Assembly (NCBI GenBank): GCA_013360985.1
Contig: JABWAM010000074.1
Span: forward strand, 1-10,207
Reading direction: 5' to 3'
Source: Verrucomicrobiia bacterium
GTDB lineage: Bacteria; Verrucomicrobiota; Verrucomicrobiia; JABWAM01
Length of the DNA: 10,207 nt
In this document: positions 1-6,025 of the stretch, in pieces
Position numbering within the stretch: the stretch's first letter is position 1
How the letters are laid out: each line of letters opens with the position of its first letter
Program-made: the position numbers and the translations under genes
Notes under the pieces: model-generated
Databases searched by the model: none
What the model saw: the letters and a program-made list of their open reading frames with translations, nothing else
What the model was told of the DNA's origin: nothing

Positions 1-144
1 GGCCGCCGCCTTGACGGGCCGTTTGCCTTTGCGCGGCGTCTTCTCGGCGGCGGGTTTCGTCTCGGGCGCCGCAGGCGCGGGTTTCTCCGCGGGCGAAGGC
101 TTCTCGCCGGCGGCGTCGGTTTCTTTTTTCACCTGGTCGGACAT
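1..144 (-). CDS. rpsK: 30S ribosomal protein S11, N-terminal part (runs off left edge)
   Basis: The reading frame starts at the ATG at 144-142 and stays open to the window edge (48 codons visible). It begins MSDQVKKETDAAGEK and continues as an Ala/Pro/Lys/Glu-rich stretch ending in PRKGKRPVKAAA. This is not the conserved S11 core. The call rests on position: it lies 39 bp downstream of rpsM in the order rpsM-rpsK found in most bacteria. S11 helps form the platform of the 30S subunit near the mRNA exit. Family members usually have only about 10-15 basic residues before the core, so this would be an extended, low-complexity and probably disordered N-terminus. An AGGAG lies 11 nt upstream of the ATG, which supports this start. 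A separate small lysine-rich protein is possible but less likely. The core lies outside the window. Confidence 0.68.
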   Translation of the reverse strand, partial: MSDQVKKETDAAGEKPSPAEKPAPAAPETKPAAEKTPRKGKRPVKAAA

Positions 145-183
145 GGATCGGTCAACTCCTGGAGTGATGGATGCGGCGCGGCG

Positions 184-579
184 TCAAACCTTGCCGGCCT
201 TGGCGTCCTTGTTGCGAATGACGCCCACGGTCTTGCGCGGGCCTTTGCGCGTGCGCGCGTTCGTGCCGGTGCGCTGGCCGCGAACCGGCAAGCCGCGCTT
301 ATGGCGAATGCCGCGGTAGGCGCCGATCGCCATGAGGCGGCGAATGTTCTGCTGAATCTCGCGGCGAAGATCGCCCTCCACGACAAGCTTGCCCTCGGCA
401 ATCACGTGGCTGATGCGGTTGATCTGCTCGGGCGTCAGGCTCTTGGCCCGAAGATGGGGGTCGATCTCGGCTTTCGCCAAGATCTCCCGCGCGCGCGCCG
501 GCCCGATGCCGTAGATGTACGGCAGCGAAGCTTCGATCCGTTTGTTGTCGGGAATGTCTACTCCGAGAAGGCGAGGCAT
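184..579 (-). CDS. rpsM: 30S ribosomal protein S13
   Basis: A 131-residue S13 of the 30S head, which contacts the P-site tRNA and the 50S subunit through bridges B1a/B1b. It begins MPRLLGVDIPDNKRIEASL, followed by the helix-two-turn-helix part with YIYGIGPARAREIL (about residues 21-34). The conserved SHVIAEGKLVVEGDLRREIQ region lies near residues 57-76. The basic tail has RGLPVRGQRTGTNARTRKG (about 95-113), the family signature that reaches toward the P site. Length is slightly above the usual 115-125 residues because of a short KDAKAGKV-type tail. Only 4 bp separate its start from the rpmJ stop, so translation is probably coupled. Identification is secure. Confidence 0.97.
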   Translation of the reverse strand: MPRLLGVDIPDNKRIEASLPYIYGIGPARAREILAKAEIDPHLRAKSLTPEQINRISHVIAEGKLVVEGDLRREIQQNIRRLMAIGAYRGIRHKRGLPVRGQRTGTNARTRKGPRKTVGVIRNKDAKAGKV

Positions 580-583
580 GGCG

Positions 584-697
584 TTATCCTTGGCGTTGTT
601 TGTGGCGGGGTTCCGAGCAGATCACGCGAACCACCCCCTTGCGGCGCACGATTTTGCACCGTTCGCAGAGCCGTTTGACTGAAGCGCGTACTTTCAT
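584..697 (-). CDS. rpmJ: 50S ribosomal protein L36
   Basis: A 37-residue L36, the smallest 50S protein, which binds 23S rRNA. The sequence MKVRASVKRLCERCKIV is nearly the family consensus, and the end SEPRHKQRQG is typical. The zinc-binding C+ form is intact: Cys11, Cys14, Cys27 and His32. The start is fixed by an ATGA overlap with the infA stop (694-697). The same frame stays open far upstream, but the family begins exactly at this ATG. Retaining the zinc ligands means this is not the zinc-independent paralogue that some bacteria induce under zinc starvation. It sits in the usual place between infA and rpsM. Confidence 0.97.
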   Translation of the reverse strand: MKVRASVKRLCERCKIVRRKGVVRVICSEPRHKQRQG

Positions 698-930
698 GAA
701 ATGGAATCGGAGGCTTCCTTGCGGCGGACGATTCGCCCCGTGGAAAGGTCGCAGCAGGACATTTCCACAGTCGCCGAATCCCCGAGGCGAAGAGAGAGCT
801 TCTCCCGCTTCGCCTTTCGCGACAGATAGGCAAGCACCTCGTGGCCGTTCGGCAAACGCACGCGGAATGTCGCGTTCGGCCGCACTTCGGCCACCGTGCC
901 TTCGACCCGGATCGGTTCTTCGCCCATCAT
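694..930 (-). CDS. infA: Translation initiation factor IF-1 (divergent)
   Basis: A 78-residue OB-fold protein that occupies the 30S A site during initiation and works with IF-2 and IF-3. The N-terminal part matches the family: RVEGTVAEVRPNATFRVRLPNGHEVLAYLS (about residues 8-37). The second half is unusual. The common segment around GKMRKNFIRILPGDKV is replaced by RKAKREKLSLRLGDSATV, followed by EMSCCDLSTGRIVRR and a short EASDSIS tail. Two ATG codons are adjacent (930-928 and 927-925), so the protein may be 77 or 78 residues. A 45-bp gap from map holds a short GC-rich tandem repeat and no clear Shine-Dalgarno. The stop overlaps the rpmJ start as ATGA. Context and fold leave little doubt about identity. 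Confidence 0.93.
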   Translation of the reverse strand: MMGEEPIRVEGTVAEVRPNATFRVRLPNGHEVLAYLSRKAKREKLSLRLGDSATVEMSCCDLSTGRIVRRKEASDSIS

Positions 931-975
931 GTTGGTTTGCTCGTGTTTCGCCGTCGCGCGCGCCGTCGCGCGCCG

Positions 976-1773
976 TCACGGACCGCCTCCATGTTTAAGT
1001 TTTTGTTGAATCTCCTCCGCTTTCCCATCCGCGACCGTCAGGATCTCCGGCCCCTGATCGGTCACCAGGACGGTGTGCTCGAAGTGCGCGGAGGGTTTTC
1101 CATCCTCGGTCACCGCCGTCCATCCGTCGCGCAGGATGCGAACTCCCGGCCGACCGAGGTTGACCATCGGTTCGATGGCCAAAATCATTCCCGCCTTCAG
1201 GCGCGGCCCTTGTCCGGGCCGCCCGAAGTTCGGAATCTGAGGTTCCTCGTGCAGGCTTCGTCCGATCCCATGCCCGACGAATTCGCGCACGACGGAAAAG
1301 CCGTGTCGGGTGACGTAGCTCTCCACCGCATGCGAAACATCGGATAATCGCGCACCGGCGCGCGCCTTGTCAATCGCGAAATAAAGAGATTCTTCCGCGA
1401 CCTCCATGAGCCGCCGCGCCTCGGGCGAAACTTCGCCCAGGGCCACCGTCGTGGCGGTGTCGCCCACCCAGCCTTCGAACACCACGCCGAGGTCCAAGCT
1501 CACGAGGTCTCCGTATTGCACGCGCGCGTCCCGGGGCGTGCCATGCACCACCTCCTCGTTCACCGAGACGCAGATGTGCCCCGGAAAATTCTTGTAGCCG
1601 AGGAACGGGCTTTTCGCTCCGCGCGCGCGAATCATCTCGCCGGCGCGCCGATCGATCTCGCGGATCGTACGCCCCGGCTCGATCCATCGCGCGAGGGCAT
1701 CGAGCAAATTCGCCGCCAGCGCGCAACTGCGGCGAATCCCGTCGATCTCCTCCGGCGTGCGGATCGCGATCAT
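976..1773 (-). CDS. map: Methionine aminopeptidase, type I
   Basis: A 265-residue type I methionine aminopeptidase, which removes the initiator Met from nascent proteins in the cytoplasm using a dinuclear metal centre. The pita-bread fold ligands are all visible: Asp94 (in SLDLG), Asp105 (in VGDTA), His168 (in GHGIG), Glu201 (in AIEP) and Glu232 (in FEHT). The substrate-positioning His77 lies in VVHGTP. There is no SH3-like or zinc-finger N-terminal extension. The frame is open upstream to 2028, but the start at 1773 is chosen because MIAIRTPEEIDGIR is the canonical beginning and because it forms an ATGA overlap with the adk stop. Length is normal for the short type Ia enzyme (about 250-265). 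Followed by infA in the same operon. Confidence 0.97.
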   Translation of the reverse strand: MIAIRTPEEIDGIRRSCALAANLLDALARWIEPGRTIREIDRRAGEMIRARGAKSPFLGYKNFPGHICVSVNEEVVHGTPRDARVQYGDLVSLDLGVVFEGWVGDTATTVALGEVSPEARRLMEVAEESLYFAIDKARAGARLSDVSHAVESYVTRHGFSVVREFVGHGIGRSLHEEPQIPNFGRPGQGPRLKAGMILAIEPMVNLGRPGVRILRDGWTAVTEDGKPSAHFEHTVLVTDQGPEILTVADGKAEEIQQKLKHGGGP

Positions 1774-2447
1774 GCCGCGCACGCCTCCCAAACCGCGGCA
1801 TAGAGCCTCTCGGGCGCGACGTCGGCGGCGATCTCCGCAAGCTTGCCCTGACGACGGTAAAACTCCACGAGGCGCGGCCCTCCGCTGTTGTAAATCCGCC
1901 AGCGCGCGCGCAGAACGTCGAGACGATCGTCCGCGCGTTTCTCGAGCGCGCCGCCGCATGCGTCGCAAACGCCGGGTTCCCGCGGAGGCAGATGCGTGGC
2001 GTGATACACCTTGCCGCATCCGGAGCATCCGATCCGGCCGATGATCCGCGCCTCGACGGACGTCTGGGAAATTTCGAGATGCAGCGCGCGGTCGAGGAGG
2101 GTGGCGCGCTCGCGCAGGAGGCGGTCGAAGCCTTCGGCCTGCGCAACGGTGCGGGGAAAGCCGTCGAATACGAAGCCGTCGCGGTTTCCTTTCCTCAAAC
2201 GTTCGGCGACAAGGCGAAGCACGAGATCATCCGGCGCGAGCCGTCCAACGGCGAGATGTCCGGCGGCCTCGCGTCCAAGCGCGGTCCCCGCCGAAACCTC
2301 GGCGCGAATCATGTCGCCGGTGGAGAGATGCGGGACCTCGAGACGCTTCGCCAGCCACGCGGCGGCGGTCCCCTTGCCCGAGCCAGGCCCGCCCAACAGG
2401 ACGATCCGCCGGCGCGCAACGCCCTTCGAAGCCTGGACCGAAATCAT
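1770..2447 (-). CDS. adk: Adenylate kinase with zinc-binding LID
   Basis: A 225-residue adenylate kinase (ATP + AMP to 2 ADP). The P-loop is GGPGSGKGT (residues 19-27). The AMP-binding part has LSTGDMIR (41-48), and the DGFPRT motif lies at 95-100. The LID carries four cysteines, Cys141, Cys144, Cys161 and Cys164, so it is the long, probably zinc-bound type. The RADDRLDVLRARWRIY segment (171-186) supplies the conserved LID and core arginines and aspartates. A 13-residue basic lead precedes the first strand RIVLLGG. The start at 2447 has no Shine-Dalgarno; the region upstream is a 20-bp CG palindrome. adk is the first gene of its operon here, whereas secY usually precedes it. The final TGA overlaps the map start. 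Confidence 0.96.
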   Translation of the reverse strand: MISVQASKGVARRRIVLLGGPGSGKGTAAAWLAKRLEVPHLSTGDMIRAEVSAGTALGREAAGHLAVGRLAPDDLVLRLVAERLRKGNRDGFVFDGFPRTVAQAEGFDRLLRERATLLDRALHLEISQTSVEARIIGRIGCSGCGKVYHATHLPPREPGVCDACGGALEKRADDRLDVLRARWRIYNSGGPRLVEFYRRQGKLAEIAADVAPERLYAAVWEACAA

Positions 2448-2454
2448 ACGCCGA

Positions 2455-2474
2455 CGGCGCGCGCGCGCGCGCCG
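2455..2474. repeat. 20-bp perfect CG palindrome in the adk leader
   Basis: CGGCGCGCGCGCGCGCGCCG is perfectly self-complementary and contains (GC)8 at 2457-2472. It lies 7-27 bp upstream of the adk ATG, where a ribosome binding site would be expected. On the adk transcript it could fold on itself or pair with the GC-rich coding start. Alternating CG is also a Z-DNA-prone sequence. Confidence 0.8.
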
Positions 2475-2522
2475 GGAAATTCTCCGTTCCGCTTAAAAAA
2501 CGCGCCGTTCATGGAATCTCGA

Positions 2523-2551
2523 AAAATATCGCATCCCGCGCTCCAATACAA
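2523..2551 (-). promoter_or_regulatory. Candidate sigma70-type promoter for the adk operon
   Basis: On the minus strand TTGTAT (2551-2546) and TATTTT (2528-2523) are separated by 17 nt. The -10 matches the consensus at 4 of 6 positions, the -35 at 3 of 6. It lies in the most A/T-rich part of the divergent intergenic region, about 75 bp upstream of the adk ATG. It is a weak match and sigma-factor preferences in this organism are unknown. Confidence 0.33.
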
Positions 2552-2561
2552 TGAACGAGTG

Positions 2562-2615
2562 GCGTCCGTGATCCTCACATGCCCAACGACAGGATGAGAT
2601 TGATGGAACGGACGC
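2562..2615. repeat. 8-bp inverted repeat in the divergent intergenic region
   Basis: Perfect arms GCGTCCGT (2562-2569) and ACGGACGC (2608-2615), with 38 nt between them. A smaller pair, ATCCT (2571-2575) and AGGAT (2591-2595), lies inside. It could be a stem in the leader RNA of the transporter operon or a pair of operator half-sites between the two divergent operons. The sequence does not distinguish these. Confidence 0.45.
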
Positions 2616-2698
2616 TTAATTGCGGACCAACAAGCCTGTTGCGCCCCATCGCCGAACGCATCTTTCGCAGTCTTGAGGTTATTCGATTTGCGGTCTAG
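2579..2698 (+). CDS. Possible small ORF in the transporter-operon leader
   Basis: An ATG-initiated frame of 39 codons (MPNDRMRLMERTLNCGPTS at the start, ending EVIRFAV) stops at TAG 2696-2698, 13 nt before the ATG of the ABC ATPase. It has no clear Shine-Dalgarno and no family I recognise. A run of 39 open codons is not surprising by chance in GC-rich DNA. It is recorded because it would be the first translated segment of the operon leader and because the inverted repeat described above overlaps its start. Confidence 0.15.
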   Translation: MPNDRMRLMERTLNCGPTSLLRPIAERIFRSLEVIRFAV

Positions 2699-2711
2699 CG
2701 TGGGACCCGCC

Positions 2712-3614
2712 ATGCACGCCATCGCGACGCGTTCTCTCACCAAACATTTCCGATCGACCTGGCGGCGACGGGTCGTGGGGCTCGATCACTTGAATTTCGC
2801 CGTCCGCGAAAACGAAGTCTACGGCCTGCTCGGCCCGAACGGCTCCGGAAAAAGCACGACGCTCAAGCTGATCCTGGGCCTCTATCAGCCCTCGGAAGGC
2901 GAAGCCGACATCTTCGGGATGAGCGTCGAACGCACGGTCTCGCGAACCAGCGTCGGCTATCTTCCGGAGAATCCCTATTTTTACCGCTATCTCACTGGCG
3001 CGGAGACCGTGCGCTTCTTCGGACGACTCTGCGGCATGCGCGGGCGACGCCTCGAGGAGAAAGTCTCCGAACTCCTCGCCCTGGTGGGATTGGAGGCGCA
3101 TCGCGACCGCCGCCTCGCCGGCTATTCGAAAGGCATGCTCCAACGCATCGGGCTCGCGCAGGCGCTGGTTCACGAGCCTCGCCTCCTCCTGCTCGACGAG
3201 CCGACCGCGGGGGTGGATCCGATCGGCTCGATCGAAATCCGCGATCTCATCCTCAAGCTCCGCGGCATGGGAAAGACGATCCTCCTCTGCTCCCATCTGC
3301 TCGATCAAGTGCAGGACGTCTGCGATCGCATCGGGATCCTCCACTACGGAAAGATGATCCTCGAAGGCGACGTGAAAGGCTTGCTCGCCCGAAAGGATCA
3401 GTTCCAGTTCACCTGCGAAGGCCTCGACGACCCCGCCCGCGCCCGGGTGCGCGAAGCGATCCGCGCCGCGGGCGGCCGCCTCATCTCCGAAGGCAATCCC
3501 GCGACGACGCTCGAACACCTCTTTCTCCAATCGGTTCGCTCCGCCGACCGCGGAAAGGCCGCTCCCTCGGGAGCAACCCGCCCCGTGGACCTTCCCACCG
3601 CCGAACGCCCATGA
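2712..3614 (+). CDS. ABC transporter ATP-binding protein (ABC-2 exporter type)
   Basis: A 300-residue cytoplasmic ATPase that would power the permease encoded next. Visible motifs are Walker A GPNGSGKST (41-49), a Q-loop region with VGYLPENP (81-88) where the usual Gln is replaced as in many drug- and lipid-export ATPases, signature YSKGM (138-142), Walker B LLLLDEP (158-164) with catalytic Glu163, D-loop AGVDP, and switch His195. A C-terminal extension after about residue 220 ends in a Pro/Ala-rich tail and may contact the permease. The frame can be extended to a TTG at 2673, but MHAIATRSLTKHF is the normal family beginning, so the ATG at 2712 is preferred. The stop overlaps the permease start as ATGA. 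Direction is inferred as export; the substrate is unknown. Confidence 0.93.
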   Translation: MHAIATRSLTKHFRSTWRRRVVGLDHLNFAVRENEVYGLLGPNGSGKSTTLKLILGLYQPSEGEADIFGMSVERTVSRTSVGYLPENPYFYRYLTGAETVRFFGRLCGMRGRRLEEKVSELLALVGLEAHRDRRLAGYSKGMLQRIGLAQALVHEPRLLLLDEPTAGVDPIGSIEIRDLILKLRGMGKTILLCSHLLDQVQDVCDRIGILHYGKMILEGDVKGLLARKDQFQFTCEGLDDPARARVREAIRAAGGRLISEGNPATTLEHLFLQSVRSADRGKAAPSGATRPVDLPTAERP

Positions 3615-4498
3615 AGACCTCGACTCCCCGACTCGGCTTCTCCTTCGGCCGCCTCTGGACCATCGGCCGCAACACGATGACGGAGGTGATCCGCCAAAAG
3701 TTCTTTTATATCCTGCTCGTCTTCGGCCTCGTGGTGATCGCGAGCTCGCGCTTCTTCGCGCAGTTTTCCAGCGTCGAACAGATCAAGTTCATCAAGGATT
3801 TCAGCCTCGCCGCGATGACCGTCTTCGGCGCCCTGATCGCGATGGTGGGCACCGCCGAGCTTCTCCCTTTGGAACTCGAGAACCGGACGATCTATCCGAT
3901 CCTCGCCAAGCCGGTCCATCGCACGGAGTTCCTCCTCGGCAAGTTCGCCGGGATGGCGATGTTGCTCCTCCTCACGATCCTGCTCATGAGCCTGATCTTC
4001 GAGGGACTGCTCCTCTCCACCGAACACCAACTTCTCGCGAGCGCGGCCGCGAGCGCCTCCGCTCCCGGCGCCGAGGTCAGCGCCCAGGAAATCGCCGACC
4101 AAATCCTCCATCAGACGCGCGACCCGGCCCTCCTCAAGGCCATCTTCCTCATCGGGATCAAGGCGCTGATCGTCTGCGCGATCAGCCTGCTCATCTCCAC
4201 CTTCGCCACCTCGGTGATCTTCAATGTGATCTCCTCGGTGATCATTTACATCTGCGGCCACCTCGAAGCCGGCGCGCGCCAGGCCTCGCTCGGCGATCAA
4301 TCCCCCATCGTCCGCGGCCTCATGCTCGTCGTCGCCTTCTTCGTGCCCGATCTCAGCGCCTTCAACCTCGCGGACGCCGTGGTGCTCGGGCAGCACATCC
4401 CCCTCCGCCTCGTGGCGAACACCGCCGCCTACGGGATCTTTTACGCCGCGATCGCCCTCGCCCTCGCGATCCTCATCTTCCAGGAAAAAGAGATCTGA
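3611..4498 (+). CDS. ABC-2 type permease
   Basis: A 295-residue integral membrane protein, the presumed partner of the ATPase upstream. About six or seven hydrophobic segments are visible, near residues 30-47, 65-82, 112-135, 176-197, 199-216, 236-250 and 272-290. After the second segment comes the ELENRTIYPILAKPVHRTEFLLGK stretch (about 88-111), split here only for description; this cytoplasmic loop is characteristic of ABC-2 permeases of the NosY/YhhJ-like group. An Ala/Ser-rich extracytoplasmic loop lies at 136-170. The C-terminus IFQEKEI matches the family's usual short acidic/basic ending. The start is coupled to the upstream gene by ATGA. The next gene follows after 7 bp, so this is mid-operon. 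Confidence 0.9.
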   Translation: MKTSTPRLGFSFGRLWTIGRNTMTEVIRQKFFYILLVFGLVVIASSRFFAQFSSVEQIKFIKDFSLAAMTVFGALIAMVGTAELLPLELENRTIYPILAKPVHRTEFLLGKFAGMAMLLLLTILLMSLIFEGLLLSTEHQLLASAAASASAPGAEVSAQEIADQILHQTRDPALLKAIFLIGIKALIVCAISLLISTFATSVIFNVISSVIIYICGHLEAGARQASLGDQSPIVRGLMLVVAFFVPDLSAFNLADAVVLGQHIPLRLVANTAAYGIFYAAIALALAILIFQEKEI

Positions 4499-4505
4499 GG
4501 CCGCC

Positions 4506-5306
4506 ATGCGGAAACGCGCCCTCCTCGCCGTCGCGCTCCTTCTCCTCGCCTTCGCGGCAAAGGGACCGTGGGAGCATCACCTCCGCGCCCAACGCCACGC
4601 GCGCCGTCTCGGCGCCGGAGAAAGCCTCAGCGTGGAGCTCCGCGCCCGCCTCGGCCAAAACCTCGCGGTGGCGCTGCTGAGCGGATTTCGCGGGATCGTC
4701 GCCGATTTCGTCTGGCTCGGCGCGCACACCGCCTGGGAAGATCAGAAGTGGTACAAGATGCGCGAAGGCATCGAACTCGCCGTCCTTCTCCAGCCGCACT
4801 CGATCTCGTTCTGGGACATCGGCGCGTGGCACTTCGCCTGGAACGCGAGCTACGGCGAGAGCGTCAACCCGAAATATCCGAGCGACGCCTATCGCCTCAA
4901 GGTTCAGCGGGACTGGATTCTCGCCGGCAAAGCCTTCCTCGAACGAGGCATTCTGAACAACCCCGAAAGCTGGGACCTGAAGTTCAAGCTGGGCTGGATC
5001 TACTACCAGAAACTCAACGATCCCCTCGGGGCGGTCCCGTGGTTTCAACAGGCCGAAGCCGATCCCGAAGCCCCTCTTTACGTCGGACGCATGGTCGGCC
5101 ACATGTTCGTGAAGGGCGGTCGGCATGACAAAGCCTACGCATGGTGGAAGCGGCTCTGGTTCGAGGACCACGCCAAGCATCCCGAGCAACTCTGGTACAA
5201 GATCGCCCAGTGGGGCCGCGAGGCCGAGGAGAAGCTGCGCATCCCCACCTCGCAAAGGGTCTTTCCGCCGGTGCAAAAAAAGAGTAAGGTCCCCAACTCC
5301 CGATGA
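4506..5306 (+). CDS. Membrane-anchored TPR-like protein, function unknown
   Basis: A 266-residue protein with a basic N-terminus and one hydrophobic segment (residues 5-18), read as a signal anchor placing the rest outside the cytoplasmic membrane. A conserved-looking block SGFRGIVADFVWLGAHTAW lies at 59-77. Trp/Tyr-rich helices follow, including WDIGAWHFAWNASYG (103-117). The region 137-223 has the spacing and hydrophobic pattern of degenerate TPR helices (AGKAFLERGILNNPESWDL, then KLGWIYYQKLNDPLGAVPWF). I recall similar GFRG-ADxLWLRA proteins beside ABC-2 transporters in Verrucomicrobia and relatives, without assigned function. GAGG sits five bases before the ATG. It probably scaffolds or modulates the transporter; that is inference. 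Confidence 0.8.
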   Translation: MRKRALLAVALLLLAFAAKGPWEHHLRAQRHARRLGAGESLSVELRARLGQNLAVALLSGFRGIVADFVWLGAHTAWEDQKWYKMREGIELAVLLQPHSISFWDIGAWHFAWNASYGESVNPKYPSDAYRLKVQRDWILAGKAFLERGILNNPESWDLKFKLGWIYYQKLNDPLGAVPWFQQAEADPEAPLYVGRMVGHMFVKGGRHDKAYAWWKRLWFEDHAKHPEQLWYKIAQWGREAEEKLRIPTSQRVFPPVQKKSKVPNSR

Positions 5307-6025
5307 AGTATGCCATCCTCGGCGATATCCACGCCAACCTCGAAGCGTTCCAGGCCGTCCTCGAAGACGCGCAAAAGGAGAAGGTCACGCACTATGCCTG
5401 CGTAGGGGACGTCGTCGGCTATGCGGCCAACCCGCGTGAATGCCTCGAGTTGGTTCGCAAGCTAAACTGTCCCGTGGTGAAGGGGAACCACGACGAGTAC
5501 GCCTCCCAAAACGACGAGTGCGAACACTTCCGCCCCATGGCGGCGGAGGTCATCAAGTGGACTCGCCGCGTCCTCGACGACGAGGAACGCGCCTGGCTCC
5601 GCGATCTCAAATTCGTCCGTTTCGTCGAATCCTTCACGATCGTCCACGCCACCCTCGATATGCCGCACAAATGGGGTTACGTGATGGACAAGCTCGCCGC
5701 CGCGTCGAGCTTCAGCTACCAGAACACCTCCGTCTGTTTCTACGGCCACACCCATCAGCCGTGCGCCTTCATCCGCGACGGCGTCGTGCGCGGCGGCCAG
5801 TTCGAAAAACTCCGAGTCGAACCCGGCAAAAAATACTTCATCAACGTCGGCAGCGTCGGCCAGCCCCGCGACGGCAACCCTCTCGCCGCCTACGTGGTGT
5901 ATGACATGCTCTCGAACATGATCTCCCTGAAGCGCTTGCCCTACGACCTCCGGACGACGCAGCAGAAGATCCTCGAGGCCGGCCTCCCCGAGAAATGCGC
6001 GACCCGCCTCGAAATCGGCAAGTAA
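5303..6025 (+). CDS. Calcineurin-like metallophosphoesterase (YfcE-like)
   Basis: A 240-residue cytoplasmic metallophosphoesterase with a complete dinuclear metal site: Asp8 and His10 (GDIH), Asp36 (GDVVGY), Asn62 and His63 (GNHDE), His115 (IVHA), and His149 and His151 (GHTH). The NVGSVGQPRDGNP block (181-193) is typical of the YfcE/MJ0936-like group. No signal peptide is present. The start overlaps the TPR-like gene as ATGA. The substrate cannot be told from sequence; relatives act on phosphodiesters or cyclic nucleotides in vitro. Placement in a transporter operon suggests dephosphorylation of a transported or envelope metabolite, which is inference. Confidence 0.93.
   Translation: MKYAILGDIHANLEAFQAVLEDAQKEKVTHYACVGDVVGYAANPRECLELVRKLNCPVVKGNHDEYASQNDECEHFRPMAAEVIKWTRRVLDDEERAWLRDLKFVRFVESFTIVHATLDMPHKWGYVMDKLAAASSFSYQNTSVCFYGHTHQPCAFIRDGVVRGGQFEKLRVEPGKKYFINVGSVGQPRDGNPLAAYVVYDMLSNMISLKRLPYDLRTTQQKILEAGLPEKCATRLEIGK

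Noticed and set aside
949..978. Tandem CGCCGTCGCG units before infA as a regulatory repeat
   Set aside because: Only about three imperfect short units in very GC-rich DNA, overlapping the map stop codon; most likely compositional.
1774..2028. An 85-residue N-terminal extension of methionine aminopeptidase
   Set aside because: The extension is low-complexity Arg-rich sequence lying inside adk. The internal ATG gives the standard length and a coupled start.
2673..2701. A -35/-10 pair (TTGAGG, 17 nt, TAGCGT) for the transporter operon
   Set aside because: The -10 is poor and would put transcription start almost at the ATG. No convincing plus-strand promoter was found.
3398..4507. A 369-codon acidic minus-strand frame opposite the permease
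   Set aside because: It is the antisense shadow of the permease, which has clear membrane segments, family motifs and ATGA coupling.
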